Positions 44,801-55,349 of a stretch of DNA of 64,000 bases are shown in pieces (positions within the stretch are counted from its first letter, which is position 1; every line of letters begins with the position of its first letter). The DNA comes from Cristatella mucedo (Eukaryota; Bryozoa; Phylactolaemata; Cristatellidae): positions 9,792,001 through 9,856,000 of the forward strand of contig WPIO01000001.1 in NCBI GenBank assembly GCA_009760855.2. The letters run 5' to 3'. The notes beneath the pieces were generated by a model, which was not told the origin of the DNA, did not search any database, and worked only from the letters and a program-made list of their open reading frames with translations. The position numbers and the translations under genes were made by a program.

Positions 44801-47472
44801 AGTCTCAAAAGCAAATCCAAAAGCTCAATCCAAAGAGTCCTCGACAGGCGATCAAGAGGTTGCAGGATTATTTTATACTAGAGGAAGAATTATTTTTTGG
44901 TGCTCAGTTCGACGGCAGATGGCGGCTGGCCGTTCTGTATTTTGAAATTACTGAGCAACCTAGTTGAAATGTCTAGCAATGACTGGCGTTGGGAGTATTA
45001 CTAGTGGTGGCTCTTGGCTGGCAGAAGACGATGGCTGTGATTTTTCACTAGCTATGACTGGCTCTGCTAAGCATGGCTGTCAACCCGATCAGGCTCACAC
45101 AAGGTGGCGAACCTCTGAGCCAAGCTGTCAACAGCAAGTTGTAGTAGACGGAAGATGAGCATTCTTGTTTAGTGGGCTGTTTGCACGGCTGGAGACCGCG
45201 GTATCTAGTGTTAAGGGTTAAGAGATAGTGTTAAGTGTTGAGGTGTTAAGTGTTAAGGGATACATTATAAAGCAGCTGTATGTGCATGTTGATATAGCCT
45301 TGCCATTTTTTGTGTAACCTCTTATGGAGTCAGCCGGCTGACATCCTTAGTCGTGCCTGCTTACTTCACTCTTTTTGTCGGCGAAGTATCGCTTGTACTC
45401 ACTCAATGTAAAACTGAAATGCCAGTCCCGGCAATCAAGGGATGCATTGAAAATTCAGTATGTAATTAGAGCTGGGGCTGAGGGAGGCAAAAGTCTTAAG
45501 TTAAGTTTACTTGATAGTTGCTTAAGCTAGTCCTTGTGGCTTCGCTGTGAAGCTAGCCATCTAATTGTAAACCTTGTTGGTCCCAGAACTGCTTGGTTGA
45601 AACTGAATTTTTCGATAGCCATTATCATCCAAAAGGATTTGTGATAGAACACTAGTGGGACCAGCATTCGTGCACCGTATCTTGTTGAATAGTAACTGTT
45701 GAATGGCTGTCGACCTCCAGGACTCCAGGCTATGTTGTTCACTTGGCAGCTCACCGCTGGCTGCCATTGACAGCTGGGTATTGTTCAGTATCTTTTTTTT
45801 TTACTGTAATGTGAGTGATGTGAGCAAGCCTGTATAACATATGGCCTGTTGCTCCTTGTAGCACAAGATCCTCCCATCACCCTTTTCAGTATTAAAAACT
45901 CACCTATTAAGGAAATGGAATTATCTGCCAGCAAACTTTCGTGGGAGCATAAGGTATTGCTGATTTTTCTACTGAATGCTTCTGTTTTGTCATTTGTATT
46001 GCCACCAGTGGCGTTCATTGTTGTGCTGTGCGAGAAACCATGTATCTGTAATCAATGCATCTGTAATCAATGCTTCTGTTGCAGCATATGTATTATCTGA
46101 TTCCAGGTTGAACTGTTTGGTGAAAAGGTTATTGATCCACTTATTCACTGCTGCGAGCAGTGTTTACTTCCTATACTCATTTATGGGAGAATGGTAAGCG
46201 TTCAGTTAATTGGGAGGAGGCTGGCACTGACTAGACGTGCTGCACTTGCCGTTCACTGTCAGTGATGCTGCTCAGAGAGCCCTTCTGTTGCCGTTTTTAA
46301 CTGCGCCAGCAAGCAGGCTCCCCATTCGCATTTCGCTCCCAAGTCGCATTCCTTTACTGGCAACCAACACTGTTGAATAGCAGTGATAAAATTGAGCCTG
46401 CACCTAAGATCCTGTTTAGTTGTGCCAGCTAGTTGCTGCTCGATGTGATTATGGAATGCACTTGTTTTCAGATACCGTGCAAACACATCTATTGCCTCGA
46501 TTGCGCTCGGAAGACAGGTGGTGTCTGTATCAGGTATGTTTCCATCGTTAGCTGTTCACATTATGCACTCGGTCGACTGTCGTGCGCTGATCGACTGCCG
46601 TGGATGGCTAACGGCATCTCTTTTTGTACTGTAGGTGTGGCGACCCGGTCCAGCGCATTGAGGAGTGCGCCCTGGGGACAGTTTTCTTGTGTACTTATGG
46701 CGGTGCGAAGCACGGCGTGTCTGGCTGCCGGCGCACGTACCTGTCACATCGAGACCTGCAAGCGCACGTGACACATCGGCACCTAAAGCAGCAACAGCAG
46801 CTGCTGCTGCCCCCACCTCCTCCACCACCGATTGCCCTGCAGCCAACTCCGCCACAGCTGCACTTGTTCAACCAAGCAGCAGCCTCGGCGGCAGCAGCAG
46901 CGTCGTCGGCAGTACTGGAATCCCGAACGCAGCCGCCGCAGCCGCGCATTTCTGCGGCGGCAGCACCGCCTTTTCATCCCGTGCACCATCGTGTTAACCT
47001 TTCACAGCCGCCACCGAGTGGAGGCAGTGGTGCTCCGCTGCGCAGCGAACCTAGGGAGACTTTTAGCATACCACTGGTGCGCACTAGCAGCAACCTTATC
47101 ACGATACCTATCCAGGATGACATTGAATTTAGCAATAGCGGTAGCAGCGGGAGCGCATTTCCGCAGCACAGTTATGCTCAGCAGGGGAATCATGCAGCAG
47201 GCATTGCACCGTACGGTGCTCTGCCAGCCGTGCCGTACACCGGAACTGTGGGTGCTGGAGGCACACCTTTGCATGCCACCCTGCTGCCGATGCACCACGG
47301 GCTGCCACCACCCCAGCCCCACCTTGGACAGCCAGGCACAAGTGTGCAACAGTCTGTTGCTGCTACTCACCAGCCCCAGGGAACATATGTACCTGTGCCC
47401 ACCCAAGTGACTTCTCAGTGGGGCCGGCAGCCACCACAGCAGCAGCAGCACGGTATGCAGCCATACTATTAG
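41829..47472 (+). CDS. CBLL1: E3 ubiquitin ligase Hakai (CBLL1), complete, 6 exons
   Basis: Exons: 41829-41862, 43171-43287, 45862-45953, 46107-46193, 46472-46533 and 46635-47472; phases agree and give 409 residues. Hakai binds tyrosine-phosphorylated targets such as E-cadherin for ubiquitination and is also a subunit of the m6A methyltransferase complex. Exon 2 carries the basic stretch [17 protein letters not shown], like RRIPIKLISKQ of vertebrate Hakai. Exon 4 has [18 protein letters not shown]; exon 5 has the RING core [19 protein letters not shown]; exon 6 begins [18 protein letters not shown] and has the Hakai zinc finger [15 protein letters not shown]. This is the dimerising HYB arrangement. 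A Gln/Pro/Ala-rich C-terminus follows, containing [20 protein letters not shown], close to ETFRIS..SNLITVPIQDD in human. The first exon is short; its donor (gttggt) is weaker than the rest, so the N-terminus ([11 protein letters not shown]) is the least certain part. Convergent with CEP41. Confidence 0.93.
43885..44030 (-). mobile_element. SINE-B copy in CBLL1 intron 2
   Basis: Reverse: ttcatttgtattgcaccctt, gcacttcgcatatgccgcag, gggctcgacccacgacctca, and A box gtaccttaaccactggacca. Confidence 0.85.
45210..45262. repeat. TTAAGTG-type short tandem tract
   Basis: About seven imperfect 7-8 bp units (gttaagg, gttaagt and similar) in a row. Not the TTAGGG telomere repeat. Confidence 0.6.
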
Positions 47473-47639
47473 CATGCGGCTCTGCTGTCAGAGCACTTGA
47501 GCCCAGTCTGCAGCAAGCATGCCATCAAGAAGAGTATGTTGCGATGATGCATGTGCTAGCTCCTAAAGAAAAAAATACCGGGATACCTATACGGTCTGCA
47601 TGGATGCAATTCTCGGAGCTGCTATACAAGTCAGTTATG

Positions 47640-47645
47640 AATAAA
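47640..47645 (+). terminator. CBLL1 poly(A) signal
   Basis: AATAAA 168 bp after the CBLL1 stop codon, the first one downstream. Confidence 0.6.
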
Positions 47646-48034
47646 ACTACTTGTAACTATGAAATTGGATTGATCATTGACATTACTTACTGAATAGGTG
47701 TGATGCACGTGCATTGGTTTAAGTGCATGCATTGCTTGTAGCTTTTGACTGGTGATAATGATATGTCAGTTGTGCATGACCGATGCAGAGTAATGCTATG
47801 GCAGGTTCATTGATGGCATATGCTAGATTGAAATTACTTAACTGTGCAAGCCATTGTGCTTGCCAACTATTGACAATAATCCCATCATGGCTACGTTAAT
47901 GCTAAATCCTTGCAATAATTATTTGCAACTTCAAAGGGATTTTCGCACTAAGCCAGACACGAAAAGATAATAATGCTGTTTCGGCACATGACATTCAAAG
48001 CGTTATCGATTGAGTTACTCGTCGCACATCCTAC

Positions 48035-48100
48035 AGCATATGCCAAGTGCCTATGAAAGAGGTTAAGTTCTCTAAGGGCGCTATACAAATGTATCATTAT
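48035..48100 (+). mobile_element. L2 3' hairpin remnant
   Basis: The stretches gtgcctatgaaagaggttaa and gttctctaagggcgctatac form the conserved 3' stem-loop without the coding end. Confidence 0.65.
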
Positions 48101-48212
48101 GATTTGTAATGAGCAGTAGTCGATTACAGAACTCCTTATCGGTGATGCTAACCGTCTGATTTAAAAAAAAACTTGAGTAAACATCCATTATAAGCAGAGT
48201 GAACAAGGTTCG

Positions 48213-48218
48213 TTTATT
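48213..48218 (-). terminator. CEP41 poly(A) signal
   Basis: AATAAA on the minus strand (plus tttatt) about 480 bp past the CEP41 stop. Confidence 0.5.
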
Positions 48219-48697
48219 CAAAGCCTCGTCACTTGGGATGCTGTAAAGGCAACCTTATCTTCAACCATCGTTTATAAGATAAGTTACGAGAAACAAATTA
48301 TTCAGATGCATCATAGGCCCATGCTCACAAAATCAGCCTCAGGCATTTTGCCCGGCAACACATTATGCTGCAATGAAAGCAAGACCGGCCATGCTGACAT
48401 GGTCACAAAACGCCTTTCCATAGCTTCACTGCACAAGAGGCTCAGCTCAAAAATGAGCTGCCTCAAGACATGACAAATACGTATTAACATGCATTAAATG
48501 CGTAACGTTGCAGTCCACATGAAGACATCCCGCGAGGATGTTCCAGGTCGGAAGTCGTATAAGATCACGATCACTTGTGTAAAGGTAACAACTTCCACGT
48601 ATACCAACAAAGAAAGATTGTCCGAGTGCATCAATGGGATGGTGGTACAGAGAGTATAACGTAAACACGACCGCCCTTGATGAAGTTCTAGTCATGT

Positions 48698-51600
48698 TCA
48701 GGGTTTGAAGGCAGGACGACCACTAATGTTTGACGATGTCGATAGTGAAGATGCTGTAGATCGTGCAGTTCCGGGAGCTTTTCCCACATCAGTAGACACA
48801 GGTGCCCCTTTGTGGCTGGCCCTAGTGCTAGCACGGCTAAGTCGACCTGCAGGAGCAAACACGACAATGGCAGACACCCATAGTTGACTGCGCCAAAGCT
48901 GCTGCTGCACAACAAAGAGTGCAGTATGCCTACTCACTTCCAACACTCTTGTCTTGCATGACTACATCCATCTGGACGGAGAGGTTAGCTATGTCTCCAG
49001 GAAAGAACTCCTGCTGGGAAGCACGCACGACCTCCTTAGGTTTGTTAACTGCTATTGAAGCTGGCGGTGTTCCTGTCAGAAACCCATTGGGGAACAGCTT
49101 CACTGCAACCTTGAGGCCTAGACAAAAGACAGCAGCATATCGTACACATGCATGAATGACGGACACATTTCACTCGCTCCCGTCATTCGCATCCACTGCA
49201 AAACCAGGCAGAGCAAAATAACAATAAGAAAGCCGGACTGCTTCAAGCAAGATTCAAACAGTGTTGGCTCGTTTCTCTGCGTGCAGCAGAGAAATTTAGC
49301 AATATGGCCAGAGTTTAGAGTGCACTGAGGCACCTTGTATTATCCCCCAAGTCCGACACAAGAATAATAAGACAGTATAAGTGTATCATGGGCTGAAAGC
49401 AGGACCAATAATGCTTCCATGCACTTGATGCCAAGATAGCCTTCATACAACACCCACACCTCTAACAATGTCACACTACTCGCATTCGAGGCCACAGAGA
49501 CTTACCACCAGACAGCAGAAACAAATTATCATAGCCACGTTCCACCAACGTCGAGGCTGCTTTCGGCGCAATTCGTTCATCTTCATCGTACAACAGTATT
49601 ATTTTACCAGTCTGATTTTTCTGTTGCGGTAGGTTAAGTCAACCCTTCATCATTCTATTTGAAATCCAGCGATATAGCATGCATCAGTGGCACCTAATAC
49701 CATTAAAGCAGAGGCGCTACTCTGTAACTGAAATCGCCAAAACGCTGCTCTTGAATGAGAAACTTTGCATTCACATGCCAGGCCAAATCGAGTGCCAGAG
49801 GTGTGCAGAATCGCGAGTACAGCTATGCCAAAGCACCCTTCGTTGCTGAGAATACACAAAGGATACATAGGCTAGCATCTCCTTTGATTCGTAGTTGCAG
49901 CTCCGAGATAGCAATGCTGTTGGAAAATGCTGCGCTACAAAGCATGAGCATCTGCATCTACAGCGATCGCTCCAAGACAAGGCAGTAAGCTCAAGAAAGT
50001 GTGCGACAGCAGCTGCAGCATGCACTGCACCGCATGCAGCGATGGTCCCAGCATATCGCTGAGCTTTTGACAACTAGCAACAACCAAAGCGTGTAAATCG
50101 AACTGGAAAAGTAAAAAAAAAAAGGTAGACACACCTGTGATAATGTGGCATTGGTCATACTCGTCCTTGTCTCGCACATCCAGGAGCAAGTATGGACAGT
50201 CGACTGGAGCAGGCTTAGAACTGTTGGCATCTGCACCACTGCCTTGACCTGATGTAGACTGTGATGCATGGTGCGTTATGTCAAATTCCCCATTACCAGT
50301 CACAAGTCTAGATGCGAATGCAAATAAGATTATTTACGTGGCCAGGAAGCAGCAAGTGCAACTACACACACACACGCACGCACACACATACTGTCCAGCT
50401 TAGAAATATAAACTATTCACAATGGTATACAAGGGCAGGAGCCCGGGTGCTCTCCTGTCTTCTCAAACAATCGACGAGTTCGCGTGATCAACTTCTGCAG
50501 AGCAGTACCTACCCCTGCAGTGTCGACCGAGACGTCTCAGGGCCTGGTGTTGCCCCTGGATTCGCTTCGCCTGTAGTGATACTTGGAGCGGGGCTTCCAC
50601 CATTTTGGTTTAGGACCAGCATATCTGAATCCGATGTGTACGGTCGACTGGATGTGACATCTACAAGATAAAACCAAAGAAAGCAATCCGTCCAATGCCA
50701 CATACTGGGTGCACTATCCACGAATGAAATGTAGCATCAAGATGAAGTAAATGGATCAAAGAAAGTGAACAGATTTCACGAGTACTAAAAAGCCTAAAGA
50801 AAACGGCAGGCTTTTTCCTCTGGTGAAAATTAATTCCTATTACAATCTTAAAAACATCTCAGTACATACCATCGTCGATCATGCCATCATCCACGGAAGA
50901 TACCTGAACAACCTGAAATTTCACAAGATAATACGCTATTGCATTTGCTGACATAAGCAAACTCTGCCAAGTAAAACTGAAGCAACACTAGCCTATTCCA
51001 GATAAGGATGCCCAAAATCAGATGACGCCTTCATTCATAGATGACAGTGTGACAGGAAATGAAAACCCCTAAAAGCGATTCTTGAAGACCAAGCCTACAA
51101 TATTGCACGGTAGAGGCCTAGACAGAGCACATCGAAACATCGCATTACTACAGAGAAAAAATCTGCACGTTGCTGAAGTTGTCCAAGCGATGTGACTACG
51201 GCAAGCAATGTGAGGTTGCTCGTAAGATAATTGACGTGCATGCACAGATAGAAATACAAATATATGCAAATTTGACAATAAGAAAACCATGTGCATATAA
51301 TAACATTCCATTTGTACAGCACCCTCAGAGAACTAAATCTCTTTCTAGACACTTCATGTAAGATGAAAGGAAGCAAGCACGAAGCCATCGCCAGATGCAC
51401 TTACTAGCTGCACGAACGTAGACAATTTCATGCGCTTGAACAGTTCGTTAGGTTGATATCGGTAATCTGCAAATGAAAAATGAGGTGGTAGCCATCGATG
51501 CCTCGAGGCATCTTGATAAGTCCACCGTGTATTACATACTATCCTATGTGACACAAAAATACCCTGCCAACATTGTGATAAAAGAATAGATTAAGCAACT

Positions 51601-53142
51601 CAATGAAACGCCTTTAAAAAACAATTCCTTTAGTAGTTATGCTTATTTGGGATCATTTTAGATCTTTTATAAAAGTTTGCTCTTCAAGCACTAAACTAGC
51701 TTGGCTATTCAAGCACTTCACAGATTGAGTTCTCTTAGGGCGATATAACGAATGTGTTATTATTATTATATTGACACTGCCGATAATTAAGTTGAACACT
51801 TGAGTTCACAAATCATTGTCGTATACCGCACCCTCTCTTTATAGGCAAATGTGTGAAATAATTATAGAATAAATTAATCCAGACAAGCTACAAGCTAACT
51901 TCTCAGCATAGTATTTCGGTTATTACACAAGTTCAAAACAATGAAAAGCAAACAGAAATTATGAGTACAGCAGCTCGTACAGCCTACTAGTACACAGCAG
52001 TTACACAACTAATGAAGTCATTATAAACATAGGCTACAAATCAGGCAGTGACATTCAGAAAAAAAAACTCAAGCAAAGATAAAGCAGGACTAAGTTAATT
52101 ATCTTGCTACAGCCCAGCAGACCCCGACTGCACTGAGAACACTGTGCAGGTATCAGCTATATTTACTAATATCTCAGCGTGCTACTTAGCGATATTTTGG
52201 TACAACTGATATGAACATGCAGCGGGCATAACATAACAGCCCTCTACCACCACTTTTAGAAAAGCTCAAATTGAAAGGGTTAAGAAGTTTTCCGCATGCT
52301 TAGTCAAGATCCCATGACTATCACTTACTAGCACGGATCTCTTCAATTTTTTTCATATACTTCGATATGCTTGCACCTGAAAAGATAAGAGCGTAAAGAG
52401 ACTTCATCGCTGCTCAAGTATGGCCAGTAGCAGCAGCTAATGAATTGAGAAATGCCACAGCCTCACTCATCGTGCAGAGCCCTGGACAAAGTATCCCGTT
52501 ACCAGAGAGTTTCATGATATCGGCGTGACAAACGCAAGGGTCTTGTTGTACTGCAGTATCGGAGACAGTGCACAAGTCTATCACGTTTCCCTGGCGTGCC
52601 AAATTTTCACTTACATGGACGGAGTTCGCACGAGCATGCACACGTGAAGGTGCGAAAAGTGCTGCTCACCAGTAGGGTGATTAGAATTGCACTATATACA
52701 AGCATCCTTCGGACTGATGATGGCAGGCAACCTTTATGGGTAAGCAGGTAGTAAATCTCAAAGCGGCACACGAATAACGAAAACGTTTACTTTACGAAGC
52801 TAGAGGGGGCTTCATGGCTAGCAGCATTACCAAAATTACTTAATTTCTGAGACACGCGATCTGAAAATTCACCGCCCGATGATAAGTGGTCGTTTGAAGC
52901 GTTCACCGATAAGGCTCACGTATGCATTATTAAACACGCATGCCTCTGGCCGGATAGTACCTGTGTCCACGACATGTTGAACGTCTTTATATCTTGGATT
53001 CTGCGGAATTCGTTTGCTCAGAGGCTACAAAAGTAAAGGGATGACTATTTTCGGGACTACACGTTTGCTTGGGGAATCCCGGTAGTTATTCTGCAGGCTC
53101 ACTCACGTCAACTGCCTTGGCACGGGCGCTGGCGGAGGACAT
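48698..53142 (-). CDS. CEP41: Centrosomal protein 41 (CEP41), complete, 11 exons
   Basis: Exons on the minus strand: 53142-53107, 53024-52961, 52376-52329, 51466-51405, 50912-50870, 50660-50513, 50307-50135, 49934-49867, 49620-49506, 49117-48938 and 48846-48698. All junctions are GT-AG with matching phases; they give 361 residues (human CEP41 has 373). CEP41 sits at centrioles and the ciliary base and is needed for tubulin glutamylation in cilia. Exon 2 has [11 protein letters not shown], exon 3 [11 protein letters not shown], exon 4 [20 protein letters not shown], matching human [18 protein letters not shown] and YRYKKDELFKRLKVTTFAQL. Exon 6 ends SRSTLQG. The rhodanese-like domain spans exons 7-10: [18 protein letters not shown], then [29 protein letters not shown] and [15 protein letters not shown]. 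The position of the rhodanese active-site Cys is occupied by Asp (YDEDER), as in human, so no sulfurtransferase activity is expected. The last exon is a Ser/Arg-rich tail ending GRPAFKP. L2 remnants lie in its introns. Confidence 0.95.
51300..51372 (-). mobile_element. L2 3' hairpin remnant in CEP41 intron 4
   Basis: Reverse: ccatttgtacagcaccctca followed by gagaactaaatctctttcta and gacacttcatgtaagatg. It ends about 33 bp before exon 4 on the plus strand, so it lies within the intron just after the exon 4 donor. Confidence 0.65.
51467..52328 (-). other. CEP41 intron 3
   Basis: AT-rich intron of 862 bp with one L2 tail (51695-51772). Nothing else is recognised. Confidence 0.55.
51695..51772 (+). 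mobile_element. L2 3'-tail remnant in CEP41 intron 3
   Basis: The stretch gattgagttctcttagggcg followed by atataacgaatgtgttatta and an ATT tail. Confidence 0.6.
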
Positions 53143-53448
53143 CTTTGTTATCGTTGTAATGAGGCGCTGCCAGAGCAACCCGCCACTTGTTCAAACCTGG
53201 GAAGCTTGACCATCAGTTTACATGCTCATTTACATCGTTAAAAATTATTATTAAAAATTACTAATTTTATTTGGTGCTGGTATATTTTTAATACGATGCT
53301 TCCGCAATGCATAATCCAACGTGGCGTTACCGGAGCTTCGAGGCGTTGACAGGTGAGCGTGCTGGGGCTAGCTGAGGTTGCTGGGTGAGCGGCAGGAAAG
53401 AGCGCGCACGAAATAGTGTCGCCTGAACGAATAGTGCGCCATCGTGAT
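53143..53448. promoter_or_regulatory. CEP41 5' flank, possibly bidirectional promoter
   Basis: The 306 bp between the CEP41 ATG (minus) and the plus-strand ATG at 53449. AT-rich centre (53225-53290), GC-richer edges. Function inferred from the head-to-head arrangement only. Confidence 0.3.
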
Positions 53449-53601
53449 ATGTCTGCAGATGAAAATTGCGATCCTTGGATAGATGAAGCATCTTTAAAAA
53501 GTTTAGTGGCCTACCAGCGCACCGGTGCGGTAAAGTCGAAGTATAGCAAAATCGCTGCAGCACCCACAGAACCGAACGGTCACCAAGTGCTGCTACGTTG
53601 A
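53449..53601 (+). CDS. Small uncharacterised open frame divergent from CEP41
   Basis: From ATG at 53449 a 50-codon frame reads MSADENCDPWIDEASLKSL, then VAYQRTGAVKSKYSKIAAAP, and ends HQVLLR. An upstream ATG at 53416 in the same frame would add 11 residues. The composition is protein-like and the position 306 bp from the CEP41 start suggests a shared promoter. No family recognised. It may be a small protein, a first exon cut by an unrecognised donor, or chance. Confidence 0.3.
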   Translation: MSADENCDPWIDEASLKSLVAYQRTGAVKSKYSKIAAAPTEPNGHQVLLR

Positions 53602-53745
53602 GAGAAAATTAGCAACTGTTATACACGCTTAACCCAGCCTACTTTTGCGGTCAGTATTAGGCCAGTCTGCAATAAACCCCTGCTGTAGGCATGACGCGTT
53701 TGTTAGGTTTGTTTGCGGCGTCCTGAGTTAAGGAACAGCAGAGGT

Positions 53746-53895
53746 TAGCTGATCGAGCAGCCTCATTTATGTAACGGCAGAAGAGCCTTAGCGGCTAACA
53801 TCTTGCAGTGGACAATACAGGATTGCCTGAAGCAGGATTCGATTCCATGGCCTGAGTCGTTAAGTGCGAGCGCAATACCTCTGGGCTAAGACCCG
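53746..53895 (-). mobile_element. SINE-A copy
   Basis: Reverse: agctgatcgagcagcctcat, aacggcagaagagccttagc, catcttgcagtggacaatac, B box aggattcgattccatggcct, and head gcgcaatacctctgggctaa. Confidence 0.75.
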
Positions 53896-53999
53896 GGGAA
53901 GGGCGGGTATTAAGTAAAAAAGCTTGAGCTAATGCCTTGATGCGCTGCCTCCTCAAGAAATCGTCAGATTGCGGCTTGCAATAGTTGCCTGTCGTGTAT

Positions 54000-54675
54000 A
54001 GGTGTCCCATTCATTTTCTTAACCTTAATGATGATAAAACGGACCTGCTACTCACAAGGTCATCCCAAGAGCGCGGCTGGACTAGAAGACTTGGCTCTTT
54101 TAAGAAGTGCTGCTGTTGTGAGATTGTTATCTTGTGCTCGGAATTAAGGTGTAGTCTTCGACAGCTGACTAAATTCTGGAAGTTCCATTAATAAGACTGC
54201 CTCTGCTGCTGGCCATCCCGCCCGATCCGTAAATAAGATTAGGTATTGTCTATCTCCGAGGCTTGCAAGGAATCAAATTAGTTCCTTGGTTCTGTATCGG
54301 ATAGATTATTGCAATTCGATTTTGGCTGGGTTACCAAAAAGGGCCACTAGACCATTGCAACTGGTTGAATATGGCTGCAAAGCTAGTTGACAAATTCCAG
54401 AGGCTTGATCACGTGTCTTCTTTGCAGGAGGAGCTTCGATGGCTGCCGGTTGATCGACGGATAGAGAGTTAAGTTCTTACGCTGACCCACAAAGCTCGCC
54501 TTGGCTTGGCACCGTCATATCTAGCTGAACTGCTGCACCAGTTTCGGCCTCGTCGTGCCCTCAAATCATGTATGGACAATAAATTAGCTGTTCCATCCCT
54601 CCGCTTAAAGACCGTTAGCGACCGAATCTTTTGAACTGGAGGTCAGAGACTGTGGAACTCGCTCACTAGACCTTC
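54000..54675 (+). mobile_element. L2-B LINE fragment with reverse transcriptase thumb
   Basis: Begins in FLNLNDDKTDLLLTRSSQER (54010-54070), the LNxxKTE/D motif after the palm. It continues through SRLDYC-like remnants (about 54290) and [15 protein letters not shown] (about 54510) to the RLWNSL block (54650). The 3' end beyond 54675 is missing. Several frame breaks. Confidence 0.7.
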
Positions 54676-54945
54676 TGTGGCAGATGCAAGGCAAGGCGGT
54701 GAGTGTAGTATATTTCCAGCTGATTCAGAAGATCCTAGTCACTTTCCTTTGCTAACTACGCCAACTAATGGCATTTTCTTCACAGTCATCCTCAAAATGG
54801 AAGGCACTCAAAATTCGTCTTTCAATTGTGTCCCTGGAAACGAGAAAAATTCAACTAGGCTGGAAAGTTTGCGAGTACTAGTTAAGTTGATCTTGCTTGC
54901 GAAGAATGGTGGTTCATACATGCACGTAGGAGGACAACGAGGGTA

Positions 54946-55055
54946 ATATGATAATAGTAATACATTTGTATCGCGTCCTCAGAGGACTAAATCTCTTTCT
55001 AGGCATTTTACAGATGCTGTAAAGAAACCTGACCTAATGATTAGTGGGTCGGCAG
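54946..55055 (-). mobile_element. L2-A LINE extreme 3' end, diverged
   Basis: Reverse: ataatagtaatacatttgta, gcgtcctcagaggactaaat, ctctttctaggcattttaca. Confidence 0.65.
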
Positions 55056-55349
55056 TGGGGGTTTCTGGTAACTATTTCATAATAACAGTCAAACAGCTGT
55101 TTTTTCGCCCAAAATAAAAAAAAACAGTGAACCGCTGTTTTTTGTTTTCCTTGTTCTCGTGGAAATTTTTAAACAAAGACACTATAACTGAAATTCCAAT
55201 GTCTATTATGGATATGTAACGGATAACAAATTAAAAAATTTCTTGTGACTGTGTTGGTGACTTGTTATGGTGATTATATCAAATTAGCTAAAAGCTCAAA
55301 TAAAAGTGCAATTTTGAAAAAATTAAGTAAGTTTGATTAAATTGATCTC

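Larger units (their letters stand above)
41863..45861 (+). other. CBLL1 introns 1 and 2
   Basis: Intron 1 (41863-43170) shows no repeat family. Intron 2 (43288-45861) holds a SINE-B (43885-44030) and a TTAAGTG-type tandem tract (about 45210-45262). Open frames within, including 44421-44795, lack family signals. Exon 2 (43171-43287) lies between the two introns. Confidence 0.5.
47700..48697. other. CBLL1-CEP41 convergent interval, including CEP41 3' UTR
   Basis: An L2 3'-end remnant in plus orientation lies at 48035-48100 (atgccaagtgcctatgaaag; aggttaagttctctaagggc). A minus-strand AATAAA at 48218-48213 would end CEP41 about 480 bases after its stop. No other gene seen. Confidence 0.5.

Noticed and set aside
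45210-45262. Interstitial telomeric repeat
   Set aside because: Units are TTAAGTG/TTAAGGG-like and irregular, not TTAGGG arrays.
46556-47475. Minus-strand and alternate-frame ORFs over the last CBLL1 exon
   Set aside because: Shadows of the GC-rich, Gln/Pro-rich coding exon.
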